From the NCBI GenBank assembly GCA_019186825.1, contig JABARP010000008.1, positions 1-63,109 on the forward strand: a stretch of DNA of 63,109 nucleotides, written 5' to 3'. Under the pieces are notes generated by a model. It had not been told where the DNA came from. It searched no databases and was given only the letters and a program-made list of their open reading frames with translations. This stretch comes from Pyrinomonadaceae bacterium. GTDB taxonomy: Bacteria; Acidobacteriota; Blastocatellia; Pyrinomonadales; Pyrinomonadaceae. Made by a program: the position numbers and the translations under genes. This document shows, piece by piece, positions 42,352-50,610 of this stretch. Numbering within the stretch: position 1 is the first letter of the stretch; each line of letters starts with the position of its first letter.

Positions 42352-43683
42352 TCAGCGGCTGCTCGGCCGGTTGGGCGAACGTTCGATCAACGGCCGGAGT
42401 TGTTCGAAGGTACGGTCGATAGCACCACGGTTATTGTTCATTGCGGCTCTTGCTCGTTCGCCGAGGCCCTTGCGTTTTTCGGGCCGGTCAAGCAGTTTGC
42501 AAAATTCTGCCGCAAGGCTGGCGGCTGCGTCGTTAAGGGCTTCTTTCGGGAGTTGAATGAGAGCTTCCCGCTCAACAAATTCCTCGACGATCGCCTTGAA
42601 ATTATGCGTGTACGGGCCTGTGATGATCGCCTTCCCGGCGGCCGCGGGTTCGAGTATGCTCTGGCCGCCGTGCTCGATCAAGCTGCCGCCGACGAACACG
42701 ATCTCGGCAAGCGGAAAAGCTGCGCGAAGCTCACCGATCGAATCCAGAAGGATGACCTCGGCCTCTGCGTCCTTTTCGTCCGGCGCCGCGGACCGTCGCA
42801 CATACTGAAATCCCGATCCTTCGATCAGACGCGCGACATCGTCGAAGCGTTCAGGATGCCGTGGCGCGATCATTAGACGCGGGAGCGCCTCGCGCGTCTT
42901 CTCCCAAGTTTTGCGAAAAGCCTCAAGGACGTACCTCTCTTCCGGTTCGTGCGTACTTGCTGCGATTATCAACGGACCGCCATCAGCCGATACAAAACGC
43001 GCTCGAAATTCGTCCGTAAGCGCCACTTCGGTTTCGGTTATCGAATGATCGAATTTTAGATTCCCCGTAACCTTCACCTTGCTTGCCCGCATACCGAGGG
43101 CCATGAAGCGATTCGCGTCCGCTCCTGTCTGGATAAGCCCGCGATCGATATATCCGAAAAGCCGCTTCATCGTCTTCTTAAAAGCTGCGTAGCGCTTGAA
43201 TGACCGTTCGGACATCCTACCGTTGACGAGCGCGATGCGAGTGTGGGATTTGCAAGCTTCGCGGATAAGGTTGAGCCAAAGCTCAGTCTCCATTATGACG
43301 AGAAGTGTCGGGCGAAAATGCCTTAGGACGCGCCGAACCGTCCATCGCCAGTCGAATGGAACGTAAAAGACCGCATCAGCGTCCTTGAAGATCTCTTTAG
43401 CAAGTTTTTGGCCGGTGCGTGTTGTGGTCGAGATGATGAGCCGAACGTTCGGGAATTCGGTGTGGAGCCGATCGACAAGCGGCCTCGCGGCATTTGCCTC
43501 GCCAACAGAGACGCAATGCAGCCAAACGACATTCCGGTCGTCCGGTGTAAATGCGGGTAAAAAGAGACTCAGCCTCTGGAAGAATCCCGCCGCACGCTTT
43601 CCCCGAACGATACCGCTAACCGCAAAAACGGGCAGCATCGCGAGGAAAGCGAGCGTATAGACGAGGCTGTAAAAGAAGAACAT
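42352..43683 (-). CDS. waaA: Kdo transferase
   Basis: About 443 residues. The ATG at 43683 has GGGGAG five bases upstream, so ten further upstream codons are not used. N-terminal helix (FFFYSLVYTLAFLAMLPVFA); WLHCVSVGEANAARPLVDRL, MRASKVKVTGNLKFD, AASTHEPEE, HPERFDDV and VFVGGSLIEHGGQSILEPAA are diagnostic. It attaches Kdo to lipid A at the inner membrane, evidence for an LPS-bearing cell. Probably the first gene of the waaA-GT2-atp operon. Confidence 0.93.
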   Translation of the reverse strand: MFFFYSLVYTLAFLAMLPVFAVSGIVRGKRAAGFFQRLSLFLPAFTPDDRNVVWLHCVSVGEANAARPLVDRLHTEFPNVRLIISTTTRTGQKLAKEIFKDADAVFYVPFDWRWTVRRVLRHFRPTLLVIMETELWLNLIREACKSHTRIALVNGRMSERSFKRYAAFKKTMKRLFGYIDRGLIQTGADANRFMALGMRASKVKVTGNLKFDHSITETEVALTDEFRARFVSADGGPLIIAASTHEPEERYVLEAFRKTWEKTREALPRLMIAPRHPERFDDVARLIEGSGFQYVRRSAAPDEKDAEAEVILLDSIGELRAAFPLAEIVFVGGSLIEHGGQSILEPAAAGKAIITGPYTHNFKAIVEEFVEREALIQLPKEALNDAAASLAAEFCKLLDRPEKRKGLGERARAAMNNNRGAIDRTFEQLRPLIERSPNRPSSR

Positions 43684-43741
43684 TGCAACTCCCCGAAATA
43701 GATAAAGTCGCAAAAAGGGTCAAGTTGCAAGAACCAGATGG

Positions 43742-44305
43742 CTACTTAACGCGTTCCAGATACCGCGATTCCGACGGGTTTACGCGGATCTTCTCGCCCT
43801 CAACGATAAAGGGCGGCACCTGCAGCGTAACGCCGTTCTCGAGGGTTGCCGGTTTGTTCGAGTTCGAGGCGGTCGCGCCTTTCATAACAGGCTCAGTCGT
43901 CGTAACGGTCAATTCCATCGAAGCGGGCAGCGTGATACCGATCGGCGAACCGTTATAGAACTCGACCTCGATCGTTAGGTTCGGCATCAGCCATTGGGCC
44001 GAATCGCCAAGGTCCTCTTCAGTCAACGCAACCTGTTCGTACGTCTCATTATTCATAAAATGATGATGCGAGCCGTCCGAGTAAAGGTAGTCCATTTTGT
44101 GCTGCTCGAGGACGATCCTCTCAAGCGTATCGTTGGAGCGAAAGCGGTATTCGAACGAGTTGCCGGTGAGCAGATTGCGAAGCCTCGCCTGCACCATCGC
44201 CCTGAGGTTGCCGGGCGTATGATGATGAAACTCCATTACCTTGACCGGTGCTCCCTCGTGCAGGATCACCATTCCTTTTCTGATATCGTTAGCTGAAATT
44301 GCCAT
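43742..44305 (-). CDS. efp: Elongation factor P
   Basis: 187 residues, three-domain EF-P with [31 protein letters not shown] and the C-terminal [17 protein letters not shown]. It relieves ribosome stalling at polyproline. The tip loop of domain I reads TPGNLRA. The residue after PG, which is Lys or Arg in the best-studied EF-Ps and is modified there, is Asn. A terminator separates it from the upstream operon. Confidence 0.93.
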   Translation of the reverse strand: MAISANDIRKGMVILHEGAPVKVMEFHHHTPGNLRAMVQARLRNLLTGNSFEYRFRSNDTLERIVLEQHKMDYLYSDGSHHHFMNNETYEQVALTEEDLGDSAQWLMPNLTIEVEFYNGSPIGITLPASMELTVTTTEPVMKGATASNSNKPATLENGVTLQVPPFIVEGEKIRVNPSESRYLERVK

Positions 44306-44311
44306 AAAATT

Positions 44312-44367
44312 TAAAAAACTCCGTTGTTCTATTGCATCTCTCGATAAGATGCAAAAAACAAAGGAGT
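44312..44367 (-). terminator. Intrinsic terminator upstream of efp
   Basis: On the minus strand ACTCC-T-TTGTT pairs with AACAA-C-GGAGT (one internal mismatch) around an inner TTGCATCT/AGATGCAA hairpin, and six T residues follow at once. It should end transcription from the 47.3-44.4 kb gene set before efp. Confidence 0.7.
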
Positions 44368-44395
44368 AAGTTTATGTTTCGCGCCCGCTTTTTGT

Positions 44396-44794
44396 CTAGC
44401 GGACGGTGATAAGAAACTTGAACTTTCCCTTCCAGGGGTCGGCCTTCTTGCATTCGGTGACCGTGATCACGTAATCGCCGGCGGCTGTCGGCTCGACATC
44501 GTTCCGATCGTGGCAATCGGCGGCCATGTCCTGCTCATAATGCGAGCCCTTGGGCGGTTTAACTGAGATCGTTATGTAGTTATCCCCTGTGTTCTCAGTA
44601 GTTAACGTTTGCCCTTTACGCACTCGGATAACGAATGTCCGTTTCGACTTCCAGCTTGAAAGTGTTCCGGTAACGGTCTTTTCGGTTGCTCCGCGGGCGA
44701 ATTTTATTCTAGTTGGCGATCTCTGAGCATATGTCGCTGACGAGAACGCGAATGTCATCAGGGCCAATACCGCAACCGCAATAAAGTTCTTCAT
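44396..44794 (-). CDS. Small secreted protein, pre-peptidase-like fold
   Basis: 132 residues; signal peptide (MKNFIAVAVLALMTFAFSSA). The mature part (SWKSKRTFVIRVRKGQTLTT, then YVITVTECK) has the strand pattern of bacterial pre-peptidase C-terminal (PPC) domains, which bind to secreted proteins or surfaces. The two Cys (ADCHD, TECKK) may form a disulfide. Overlaps the upstream gene by 4 bp. Confidence 0.7.
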   Translation of the reverse strand: MKNFIAVAVLALMTFAFSSATYAQRSPTRIKFARGATEKTVTGTLSSWKSKRTFVIRVRKGQTLTTENTGDNYITISVKPPKGSHYEQDMAADCHDRNDVEPTAAGDYVITVTECKKADPWKGKFKFLITVR

Positions 44795-45327
44795 TTGTCT
44801 TTTTCCTTGCCGTCGTACGGGAGCGGCGGCGGTTCTTCACCGGGTTTCGGTGCCTCGCGGTTCATGCTAGCGTAGATCCCCATTATCTGATCGACCCATT
44901 CTTTTGCCTCCGCCATATTGGGATCCGCGTCGAGGGCCTTTCGGTAATCACCAAGCGCGGAAGGATACTGCCGTGCATCGGTAAGTGCCATCCCACGGTC
45001 GAAATAAGCCTTGGCGAGAGCCTTTTTGGCGTCAGCATTCTTTGGCGATTTCTTAACGGCCGAATCTGCGGCTTTTATCGCCTCATCAAATTTCTTTGTA
45101 TCGATGGGCGTTCCGCTTTGGGTCCATTTGGACTTCGGCTTAGAGGGATCGATGGTCCCGGCAGGGCCGGGGCCGGTCGGCTCATTCGAATGTGCGATGA
45201 CCGATTGCTCGGGTAGTTTTGCGGTGTTCGAAGCAGCTGAGTTGTCCGACACACGAACTGCGTTCGTGCTGCACGCCGCAACAGTTGAGCCTGCGATCAG
45301 GACTAAAAGTTTTCCGATATTTTTCAT
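44791..45327 (-). CDS. TPR lipoprotein
   Basis: About 178 residues. The ATG at 45327 gives a lipoprotein signal (KNIGKLLVLIAGSTVAAC). It is followed by a ~65-residue Ser/Pro/Lys linker and two TPR units (FDEAIKAADSAVKKSPKNAD, DRGMALTDARQYPSALGDYR), then an acidic Pro-rich tail. It overlaps the dikinase-like gene by 4 bp, so the two exported products are made together and may interact. Confidence 0.8.
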   Translation of the reverse strand: MKNIGKLLVLIAGSTVAACSTNAVRVSDNSAASNTAKLPEQSVIAHSNEPTGPGPAGTIDPSKPKSKWTQSGTPIDTKKFDEAIKAADSAVKKSPKNADAKKALAKAYFDRGMALTDARQYPSALGDYRKALDADPNMAEAKEWVDQIMGIYASMNREAPKPGEEPPPLPYDGKEKDK

Positions 45328-47276
45328 TTTTTCTCTACGTAAGGCCTTGCCTGGACTATGAATATCTTTCCGTCGATTATTCCCCACTCTATATCCTGAG
45401 CCGCCGAGCCGCCAAAGGCACGTTTGATCGCGAGGGCCGCCTTCGCAAGCGCTCGTGCCTCCGCGTTGGTCAGAACGCGTTGATCTTTCCCGGCACAGGT
45501 CTCCCTCGTGGGGCGAAGGTCTCCTTTCTCATCGAATTCAAGTGCGCTTTGCTGCTGCGAAAGCGTTTTGACCGTAACCGAATTCGCCTGCGCACTGTAA
45601 AGCAATTGCTCCGGGATGCCGTCGTTGTCAACGACCTTCGAGTTGTGTCCGCAGACCGCGGAAATATAGACGACGTTGCGTGCACGATCGTCGAAGGGAT
45701 CTTTCGTGATCATCACGCCGCCTTTTTTCATATTGACGCCGATCTGAACGAGCGCCGACATATAGACGTCAGTCTGGCTAACATAATTTCGAACGCGGGC
45801 TTCGTAGGCATCAAAATTCCAAAGCGATGCCCAAACCTTTTTTACGGCCGTGATGAGCGATTCATCATCTATCACGTTCGCAACGCTCGAATAGAGTCCG
45901 GCACCGCTGAAGTTCGGCAGATCCTCGCTGTTCGACGAGCTGCGGACAAACACGGGTTTTCCGCCGAGCTGCGTGTGCCAACGGTCGAGTATCTCCTTCC
46001 TCAACGCATCATCGAACTTTCCTGCGATGATCTGCTGGCGGAATTCGACGAGCTTTTGCCGCCGAACCCTCGGATTGTGGACAAAATCGTTGTTGTCTGT
46101 GAGCTTGAGAATGATGTCGTCGAACCCATTCTCTTGCATAAATTTGTCGTACCAATGGAACGGGATCCCGAAGCCATCCGGTATCGTAACGCCCGGCACC
46201 TTCTTGTTGATCATCTCGCCAAGATTTGCGGCTTTTGACCCGTAGGAAATACTGTCCCGTTTTCGCATCTCTGCGAGCGGTGCGAGCTTCGTCGTCGTCA
46301 GGTTCACCGGCGGGATCTGGTCGTCCGGCGGATTCGGAATGTCCTCCGAACGGGTTACACGTTCGAAGGAGTAATCTGTCGATCTCGCCTCAAGCTTTAT
46401 CCAATACGTATTCAGTCCGCGAAAGAGCTTGTCCGCATCCTTTATGTAGATATTCGGAATGCCCCAGCCGCGAGCAAGGATATTCACGTGCGAGAGTGGT
46501 GATGACGGCTTCGCGACGATGATCCCGCGAACCGGCGGCAGCGACTGCGGCAGTTCTCGAAGGACGAGGATCTCGTTGTCGCCGATCTCGACCGTATCGT
46601 CGAGTTTGTCGATAATATGCAGCCGCCCGACGGAGCTTCCCGTATTTAACGCGAGATAAACTTGATTTCGGTTGAGTTCGTCCTGCGAAACGCGTTCGAT
46701 GCCGAGGTCCGCGGACGCTGTGGTCTGTCGGTCGGAGTTCGGCTTGAAGCTCACATGCGTGTAGAACGCAGCATTTATCACGTCGTCAGCGAGCTTGATA
46801 AGCTCACTAGTCGCCATATCGCCTTCCCAGAGTTCCCATGTGAAACGCTGGATCGGTTCCTGCCAGGCGATCGTCCCGACCATGAACCTACGCCCCGAAT
46901 CTATGTAGATCGGTTTAAAGATATCCGCTCCGCGCGGGACGAGATACGTCGCCAGCAGAAAGTCCTTATGGAAACGAAATCTCTGCGAATTGATGAAATA
47001 GATCTTGTCTTTCGCTTGCCGGTCGATGACGAACATCACGTGCGGCAGTGCGTACGGAGTTCCTTGCTGATAAACGCGTGCGAGCGAATCGAACGCCGCT
47101 CTCGACGGTATCGTCTTGAGCGAATCGTTCTTTGAGATCGCCATCTTCGGCCGCGGTCTTGTTGGTCGGTCGCCTCTTGTTCGTTCGCCGGGTGCCTGGC
47201 CACTGACTGCCCCTGCGAACGTCGCAAGGGAAAGGAACGCCGCAAGAAAAAGGGGATGCAATTGCTTCTTTCTCAT
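45324..47276 (-). CDS. Exported dikinase-like protein (PPDK/PEP-synthase ATP-binding domain)
   Basis: 650 residues. A signal peptide (HPLFLAAFLSLATFAGAVSG) is followed by ~220 residues of unknown type. Then comes a phosphohistidine swivel domain with the His in SPLSHVNILARGWGIPN, and a C-terminal PPDK_N ATP-grasp domain (YGSKAANLGEM, PVFVRSSSNSEDLPNFSGAG, ending WGIIDGKIFIVQARPYVEKK). The order His-domain then ATP-domain is that of plant glucan water dikinases, not of PEP synthase, and the PEP-binding barrel is absent. Catalytic residues look intact, yet the protein is predicted to be exported, where ATP is scarce. Confidence 0.8.
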   Translation of the reverse strand: MRKKQLHPLFLAAFLSLATFAGAVSGQAPGERTRGDRPTRPRPKMAISKNDSLKTIPSRAAFDSLARVYQQGTPYALPHVMFVIDRQAKDKIYFINSQRFRFHKDFLLATYLVPRGADIFKPIYIDSGRRFMVGTIAWQEPIQRFTWELWEGDMATSELIKLADDVINAAFYTHVSFKPNSDRQTTASADLGIERVSQDELNRNQVYLALNTGSSVGRLHIIDKLDDTVEIGDNEILVLRELPQSLPPVRGIIVAKPSSPLSHVNILARGWGIPNIYIKDADKLFRGLNTYWIKLEARSTDYSFERVTRSEDIPNPPDDQIPPVNLTTTKLAPLAEMRKRDSISYGSKAANLGEMINKKVPGVTIPDGFGIPFHWYDKFMQENGFDDIILKLTDNNDFVHNPRVRRQKLVEFRQQIIAGKFDDALRKEILDRWHTQLGGKPVFVRSSSNSEDLPNFSGAGLYSSVANVIDDESLITAVKKVWASLWNFDAYEARVRNYVSQTDVYMSALVQIGVNMKKGGVMITKDPFDDRARNVVYISAVCGHNSKVVDNDGIPEQLLYSAQANSVTVKTLSQQQSALEFDEKGDLRPTRETCAGKDQRVLTNAEARALAKAALAIKRAFGGSAAQDIEWGIIDGKIFIVQARPYVEKK

Positions 47277-47292
47277 CGATAAAACTTTCCGA

Positions 47293-47955
47293 CTACGCGG
47301 CCGTCCGCCTACTTAGTTCCTTCTTCTTTAGGAAACGTTCGCGAAAATCCTGTGCTTCGTCCGGGCCTTCCTGCACAAAACCGAGGTCGTGAATGATTCC
47401 GTCCTGCAGGCGATAGATCCATCCGTGAACAATGAGTTTCTGGCCGCGTGCCCATGCATCGGTTACGACCGTCGTGTCCGCAGTATTGATGACCTGGCGG
47501 GCGACGTTCAATTCGCATAAACGATCGACGCGGTCCTCGCCGTCAAGGTTGTCCAACTCCTCCGAGTAGAGGTACGCGGTCTCGCGAATCATCTGCAGCC
47601 AGTTGTCGATCAGCCCGTGGCCGATCGTCTCGAGAGCGGCCCGCACTCCGCCGCAGCCGTAATGTCCGCAGACGATCACGTGCTCGACTTTGAGTACATC
47701 GATCGCGAACTGCAGAACCGAAAGGCAATTCAGGTCGCCGTGAGCGACGATATTCGAGATGTTGCGATGGACGAATACCTCGCCCGGCCGCACGCCCGTG
47801 ATCTGATTTGCGGGAACGCGGCTGTCCGAACATCCGATCCAAAGGTACTCCGGCGACTGCAGCTCGGCGAGGCTTGTAAAAAAATCCGGTTCGGCCGTGA
47901 CCTGTTCGGCTGCCCACTTCTTGTTATTGTCGAGCAGTCGTTTTATGCGTTCCAT
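47293..47955 (-). CDS. can: Beta-class carbonic anhydrase
   Basis: 220 residues with the zinc ligands in WIGCSDSRVP (Cys, Asp-Arg dyad) and VCGHYGCGG (His, Cys). HRNISNIVAHGDLNCLSVLQ and ARGQKLIVHGWIYRLQDG are typical. It interconverts carbon dioxide and bicarbonate in the cytosol. Probably monocistronic; it lies 16 bp upstream of the dikinase-like gene. Confidence 0.94.
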   Translation of the reverse strand: MERIKRLLDNNKKWAAEQVTAEPDFFTSLAELQSPEYLWIGCSDSRVPANQITGVRPGEVFVHRNISNIVAHGDLNCLSVLQFAIDVLKVEHVIVCGHYGCGGVRAALETIGHGLIDNWLQMIRETAYLYSEELDNLDGEDRVDRLCELNVARQVINTADTTVVTDAWARGQKLIVHGWIYRLQDGIIHDLGFVQEGPDEAQDFRERFLKKKELSRRTAA

Positions 47956-48007
47956 AAGAACATTCTATTCGGTCAGGCAGCGGCGACAAAACAGCGCTCG
48001 TTTACAA

Positions 48008-48229
48008 CTAATTCGCCTCGTCGTCGGGTTCGGGATGGTTTGGCGGCATTTCGCGGGAATTGATTCTCGCTTTTAGCTTGAAGCGATAGCCCAGAAAAAA
48101 CATCGATGCTGAAAGAACGAACATTGGGAACGTCCATTCGGGATCGTCCGCGCGCAGGAAATAGACGAAGCCCGCCGCAAACAGGAATCCTGCGAGATAG
48201 AAGGCGAGCTCGAGCAGGCGAAGCGACAT
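48008..48229 (-). CDS. Small two-helix membrane protein
   Basis: 73 residues from MSLRLLELAFYLAGFLFAAG, with a second helix (PMFVLSASMFFLGYRF) and an acidic tail. The ATG is one base after the stop of the DUF4126 gene, so it is translated with it; an upstream in-frame extension would overlap that gene. No family or function is recognised. Confidence 0.7.
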   Translation of the reverse strand: MSLRLLELAFYLAGFLFAAGFVYFLRADDPEWTFPMFVLSASMFFLGYRFKLKARINSREMPPNHPEPDDEAN

Positions 48230-48230
48230 T

Positions 48231-48848
48231 TTAACGCGCCGCCTGATCAAACCCTTTCCCCGAAAGATAGGCAGACACGGCACGGAACATCCGCAGCAGC
48301 CTGCGCACGATCTTTGGCAGGAACCAGATGAAAAAGATCACAAAGAGCCCGAGGAATATAGCGATCAACATGGGTGCAAAGACCGCTAGAAAGGTTCCGA
48401 CAAACGCGATGATGTCCTCGACTATCGAGAGCGTCCAGTTCGAGATCGGTTCAGGTGATAGGTTTGCGGTAACGCGTGCTGCTGCTTTTGTTCCGTGTGA
48501 GGCAAACGCCAAGCCGCCGCCAAGGAGCGCTGCCGATATCGTTATTGTCGGGTCAAGCTGGCTTGTCGCCGCATAAGCAACGATCACGCCCGCAGGAACG
48601 CGAATGAATGTATGCACGACGTCCCAAACGCTATCAACGTACGGGATCTTGTCGGCGACGAACTCAACAATGTACAAGCCGCCCGCAACGCCGATGATCC
48701 ACCAGTTATCGAGAGCCTCGAGCCCGCCGGGCAGCTTAATACCCGCAAACTTCTGCAGCAGGCCGAGCATCGATACCGTTGCATACAGATTGATGCCCGA
48801 TGTCCATGCCGAACCAAGAGCGAGAGATAATGTAGATAACCATTCCAT
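48231..48848 (-). CDS. DUF4126 membrane protein
   Basis: 205 residues, five or so membrane helices; SAWTSGINLYATVSMLGLLQ near the N-terminus, VADKIPYVDSVWDVVHTFIR and ASHGTKAAARVTANLSPEPI are typical of DUF4126. Function unknown. It is followed directly by the small two-helix protein, and 35 bp separate its ATG from the stop of the upstream NtrC-type regulator gene. Confidence 0.85.
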   Translation of the reverse strand: MEWLSTLSLALGSAWTSGINLYATVSMLGLLQKFAGIKLPGGLEALDNWWIIGVAGGLYIVEFVADKIPYVDSVWDVVHTFIRVPAGVIVAYAATSQLDPTITISAALLGGGLAFASHGTKAAARVTANLSPEPISNWTLSIVEDIIAFVGTFLAVFAPMLIAIFLGLFVIFFIWFLPKIVRRLLRMFRAVSAYLSGKGFDQAAR

Positions 48849-48883
48849 CGGTATAGTTTCGGCGATCTTCCTGTCGCCAAAGG

Positions 48884-50236
48884 CTATTCCTCGCTCGCTT
48901 CCTCTTCGGCGTCTTTCTTGAAGCCGAATTTCTCTAAGCGATACTGCAATGTACGAAAAGTCAGGCCGAGGAGTTTGGCCGATCTTGTGATGTTGTTATC
49001 GGTCCGTTCCATTGCCTGCATAATTAGGCTGCGCTCGAGATCCTCAAAGTTTATACCGTCCGCCGGCAGTTTGAAATCCGTGCTTGCGTCAATGGCCGCG
49101 GGCCGCGCGGCGTTCGTCATCTCGGGCGGCAGATCGTCGAAGGTTACCGTGTCGTTCTCGCAAAGCAGGATCGCGCGCTCGATCGCGGATTCGAGCTGCC
49201 GGACGTTACCGGGATAAGCATATTCGTCGAGCACTTTGCGGGCACGCGCGTCGATCTGTATCTTGTGGTCGGTCCCGCGCGTGTGTTTTTTGACAAAATA
49301 GTCGATCAGTACGGGAATATCCGTGCGTCGTTCGCGGAGAGCGGGCAGTTCGATCGAGAGCACGTTCAGACGATAGTAAAGATCCTCGCGAAAGCGCTTT
49401 TCTTCGACCATATGTAGAAGGTCGCGGTTCGTTGCCGCAACGACGCGGACATCGACGCCGATCTCCTTTACGCCGCCCACGCGTCGTATCTGCTTTTCCT
49501 GCAACGCACGCAAAATTTTTGCCTGGAGCGAGATGTCCAACTCGCCGATCTCATCGAGGAAAAGCGTGCCGCCATGCGCGATCTCAAAAAGGCCTTTCTT
49601 GTCAGAGACCGCGCCGGTAAATGATCCTTTTTCGTGGCCGAAAAGCTCGCTCTCGAGGAGGTTCTCATTGATCGCTGCGCAATTCACGGCCTGAAATGCT
49701 TCGTTCGCTCGGAGGCTGTTCGTATGGATCGAGCGTGCGATCAACTCCTTTCCCGTTCCGCTTTCGCCGCGGATCAGAACGGTCGAATTCGACTTCGCGA
49801 TCTTTAGGATCAGCTTCTTGACCTTGTCCATCTCGGGCGAGACGGAGATGATCTCGGCGTCGAGCGTCGAGAGCTTCTTTAACGCACGCGAGACCGTTTC
49901 GAGCAGCTTTTCGCTGTCATAAGGCTTTTGCAGATACTCGAACGCGCCCAGGCGCATTGCATCCACCGCCGAATCGACCGAACCGTGCGCCGTTAACAAG
50001 ATCACGATGATCGACTTGTCAAAATCGGTCAGCGATTTGAGCAGGTCGAGGCCGCTCATCCCCGTCATCTTGAGGTCTGTCAGGACGAGGTCGAAATGCC
50101 GGTCGGCGACGAACTTCATCGCCGCTTCGCCCGAACTCGCACTCGTTACGTCGTAGCCCTCGCCCGACAATATCTCGTCGAGTATCTCTCTTTGATTCTT
50201 CTCGTCGTCAACGACGAGGATGGATTTTCTTGCCAT
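48884..50236 (-). CDS. NtrC-family sigma-54 response regulator
   Basis: About 450 residues. ATG 50236 starts the receiver domain (ILVVDDEKNQREIL); 32 further in-frame codons upstream have no support. Phospho-Asp in LVLTDLKMTG, Lys in YLQKPYD. AAA+ domain with GESGTGKE and GSFTGA (the usual GAFTGA Ala is Ser, which occurs in working NtrC-type activators). Fis-type HTH with NNITRSAKLLGLTFRTLQYR. The probable kinase partner at 52.0-53.5 kb is on the same strand but separated by the cassette insertion. Confidence 0.94.
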   Translation of the reverse strand: MARKSILVVDDEKNQREILDEILSGEGYDVTSASSGEAAMKFVADRHFDLVLTDLKMTGMSGLDLLKSLTDFDKSIIVILLTAHGSVDSAVDAMRLGAFEYLQKPYDSEKLLETVSRALKKLSTLDAEIISVSPEMDKVKKLILKIAKSNSTVLIRGESGTGKELIARSIHTNSLRANEAFQAVNCAAINENLLESELFGHEKGSFTGAVSDKKGLFEIAHGGTLFLDEIGELDISLQAKILRALQEKQIRRVGGVKEIGVDVRVVAATNRDLLHMVEEKRFREDLYYRLNVLSIELPALRERRTDIPVLIDYFVKKHTRGTDHKIQIDARARKVLDEYAYPGNVRQLESAIERAILLCENDTVTFDDLPPEMTNAARPAAIDASTDFKLPADGINFEDLERSLIMQAMERTDNNITRSAKLLGLTFRTLQYRLEKFGFKKDAEEEASEE

Positions 50237-50460
50237 ACCGTTGCAACTGTATTCGAATCGGATTATAGCGTGTTTTGTAATAAATGGCTGGGAGTTTCGT
50301 GAAACCCATTGACGATGGGTGTCCGCGAGCACTCGACAACGACACTTTAATCACGGCTGATATCGTGGTCAGGCTCTCGATCAGCTAAAGAGCTAAAACT
50401 GAGCTTAACGGCTCTAGCGTAGGGTCAGACGTGTGAGTGAGACTCTCGAATTCCCAGTAC
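50237..50460. other. Non-coding stretch before the regulator gene
   Basis: No gene is visible. On the minus strand GTTAAGC (50409-50403) fits the attC core consensus GTTRRRY, and a GCCTAAG (50465-50459) overlapping the acetyltransferase remnant's stop is one base off the partner core. The arms between them pair poorly, so a decayed attC is only a possibility. The promoter of the regulator gene should also lie here. Confidence 0.3.
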
Positions 50461-50520
50461 TTAGGCGACAAACGGCAAGAGTGGCGCGGCGTCATCGGAT
50501 TCCGCTTGCCGAACGACCAT
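50461..50520 (-). pseudogene. Remnant of an acetyltransferase cassette (19 codons)
   Basis: The ATG lies 12 bases after the attC core. The 19 residues MVVRQAESDDAAPLLPFVA look like the first strand and helix of a GNAT acetyltransferase (IRxAxxxDA pattern), then a TAA. GNAT genes are common integron cassette cargo. The rest of the gene is absent, so this is probably a deletion scar or a frame-disrupted cassette start. Confidence 0.5.
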
Positions 50521-50532
50521 AGGAGAAATGCC

Positions 50533-50609
50533 GCATAACGGAGGAGTTCACCTTATGGCGAAGCTCGCGCAAACCTCTGTAGTCAGTCAGGTGCAACGAC
50601 AGGTTAGCC
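50533..50609 (-). other. Integron attC recombination site
   Basis: Read on the minus strand, 77 bp: R'' GGCTAAC directly after the abiJ-like stop, spacer CTGTC, L'' GTTGCACCT, a variable central stem, L' AGGTGAAC, spacer, R' GTTATGC. L'' equals the reverse complement of L' (GTTCACCT) plus one extra G. That single extrahelical base is the hallmark that gives attC sites their strand choice. Length and spacing fit attC norms. Confidence 0.75.
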
Positions 50610-50610
50610 G

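Noticed and set aside
45219..46238. Plus-strand open frame of ~340 codons opposite the dikinase-like gene
   Set aside because: It covers the coding strand of PPDK_N motifs and has no recognisable domain.
48884..50236. GSFTGA in place of GAFTGA as evidence of an inactive sigma-54 activator
   Set aside because: Ser at this position is found in working NtrC-type activators, so it is not treated as a defect.
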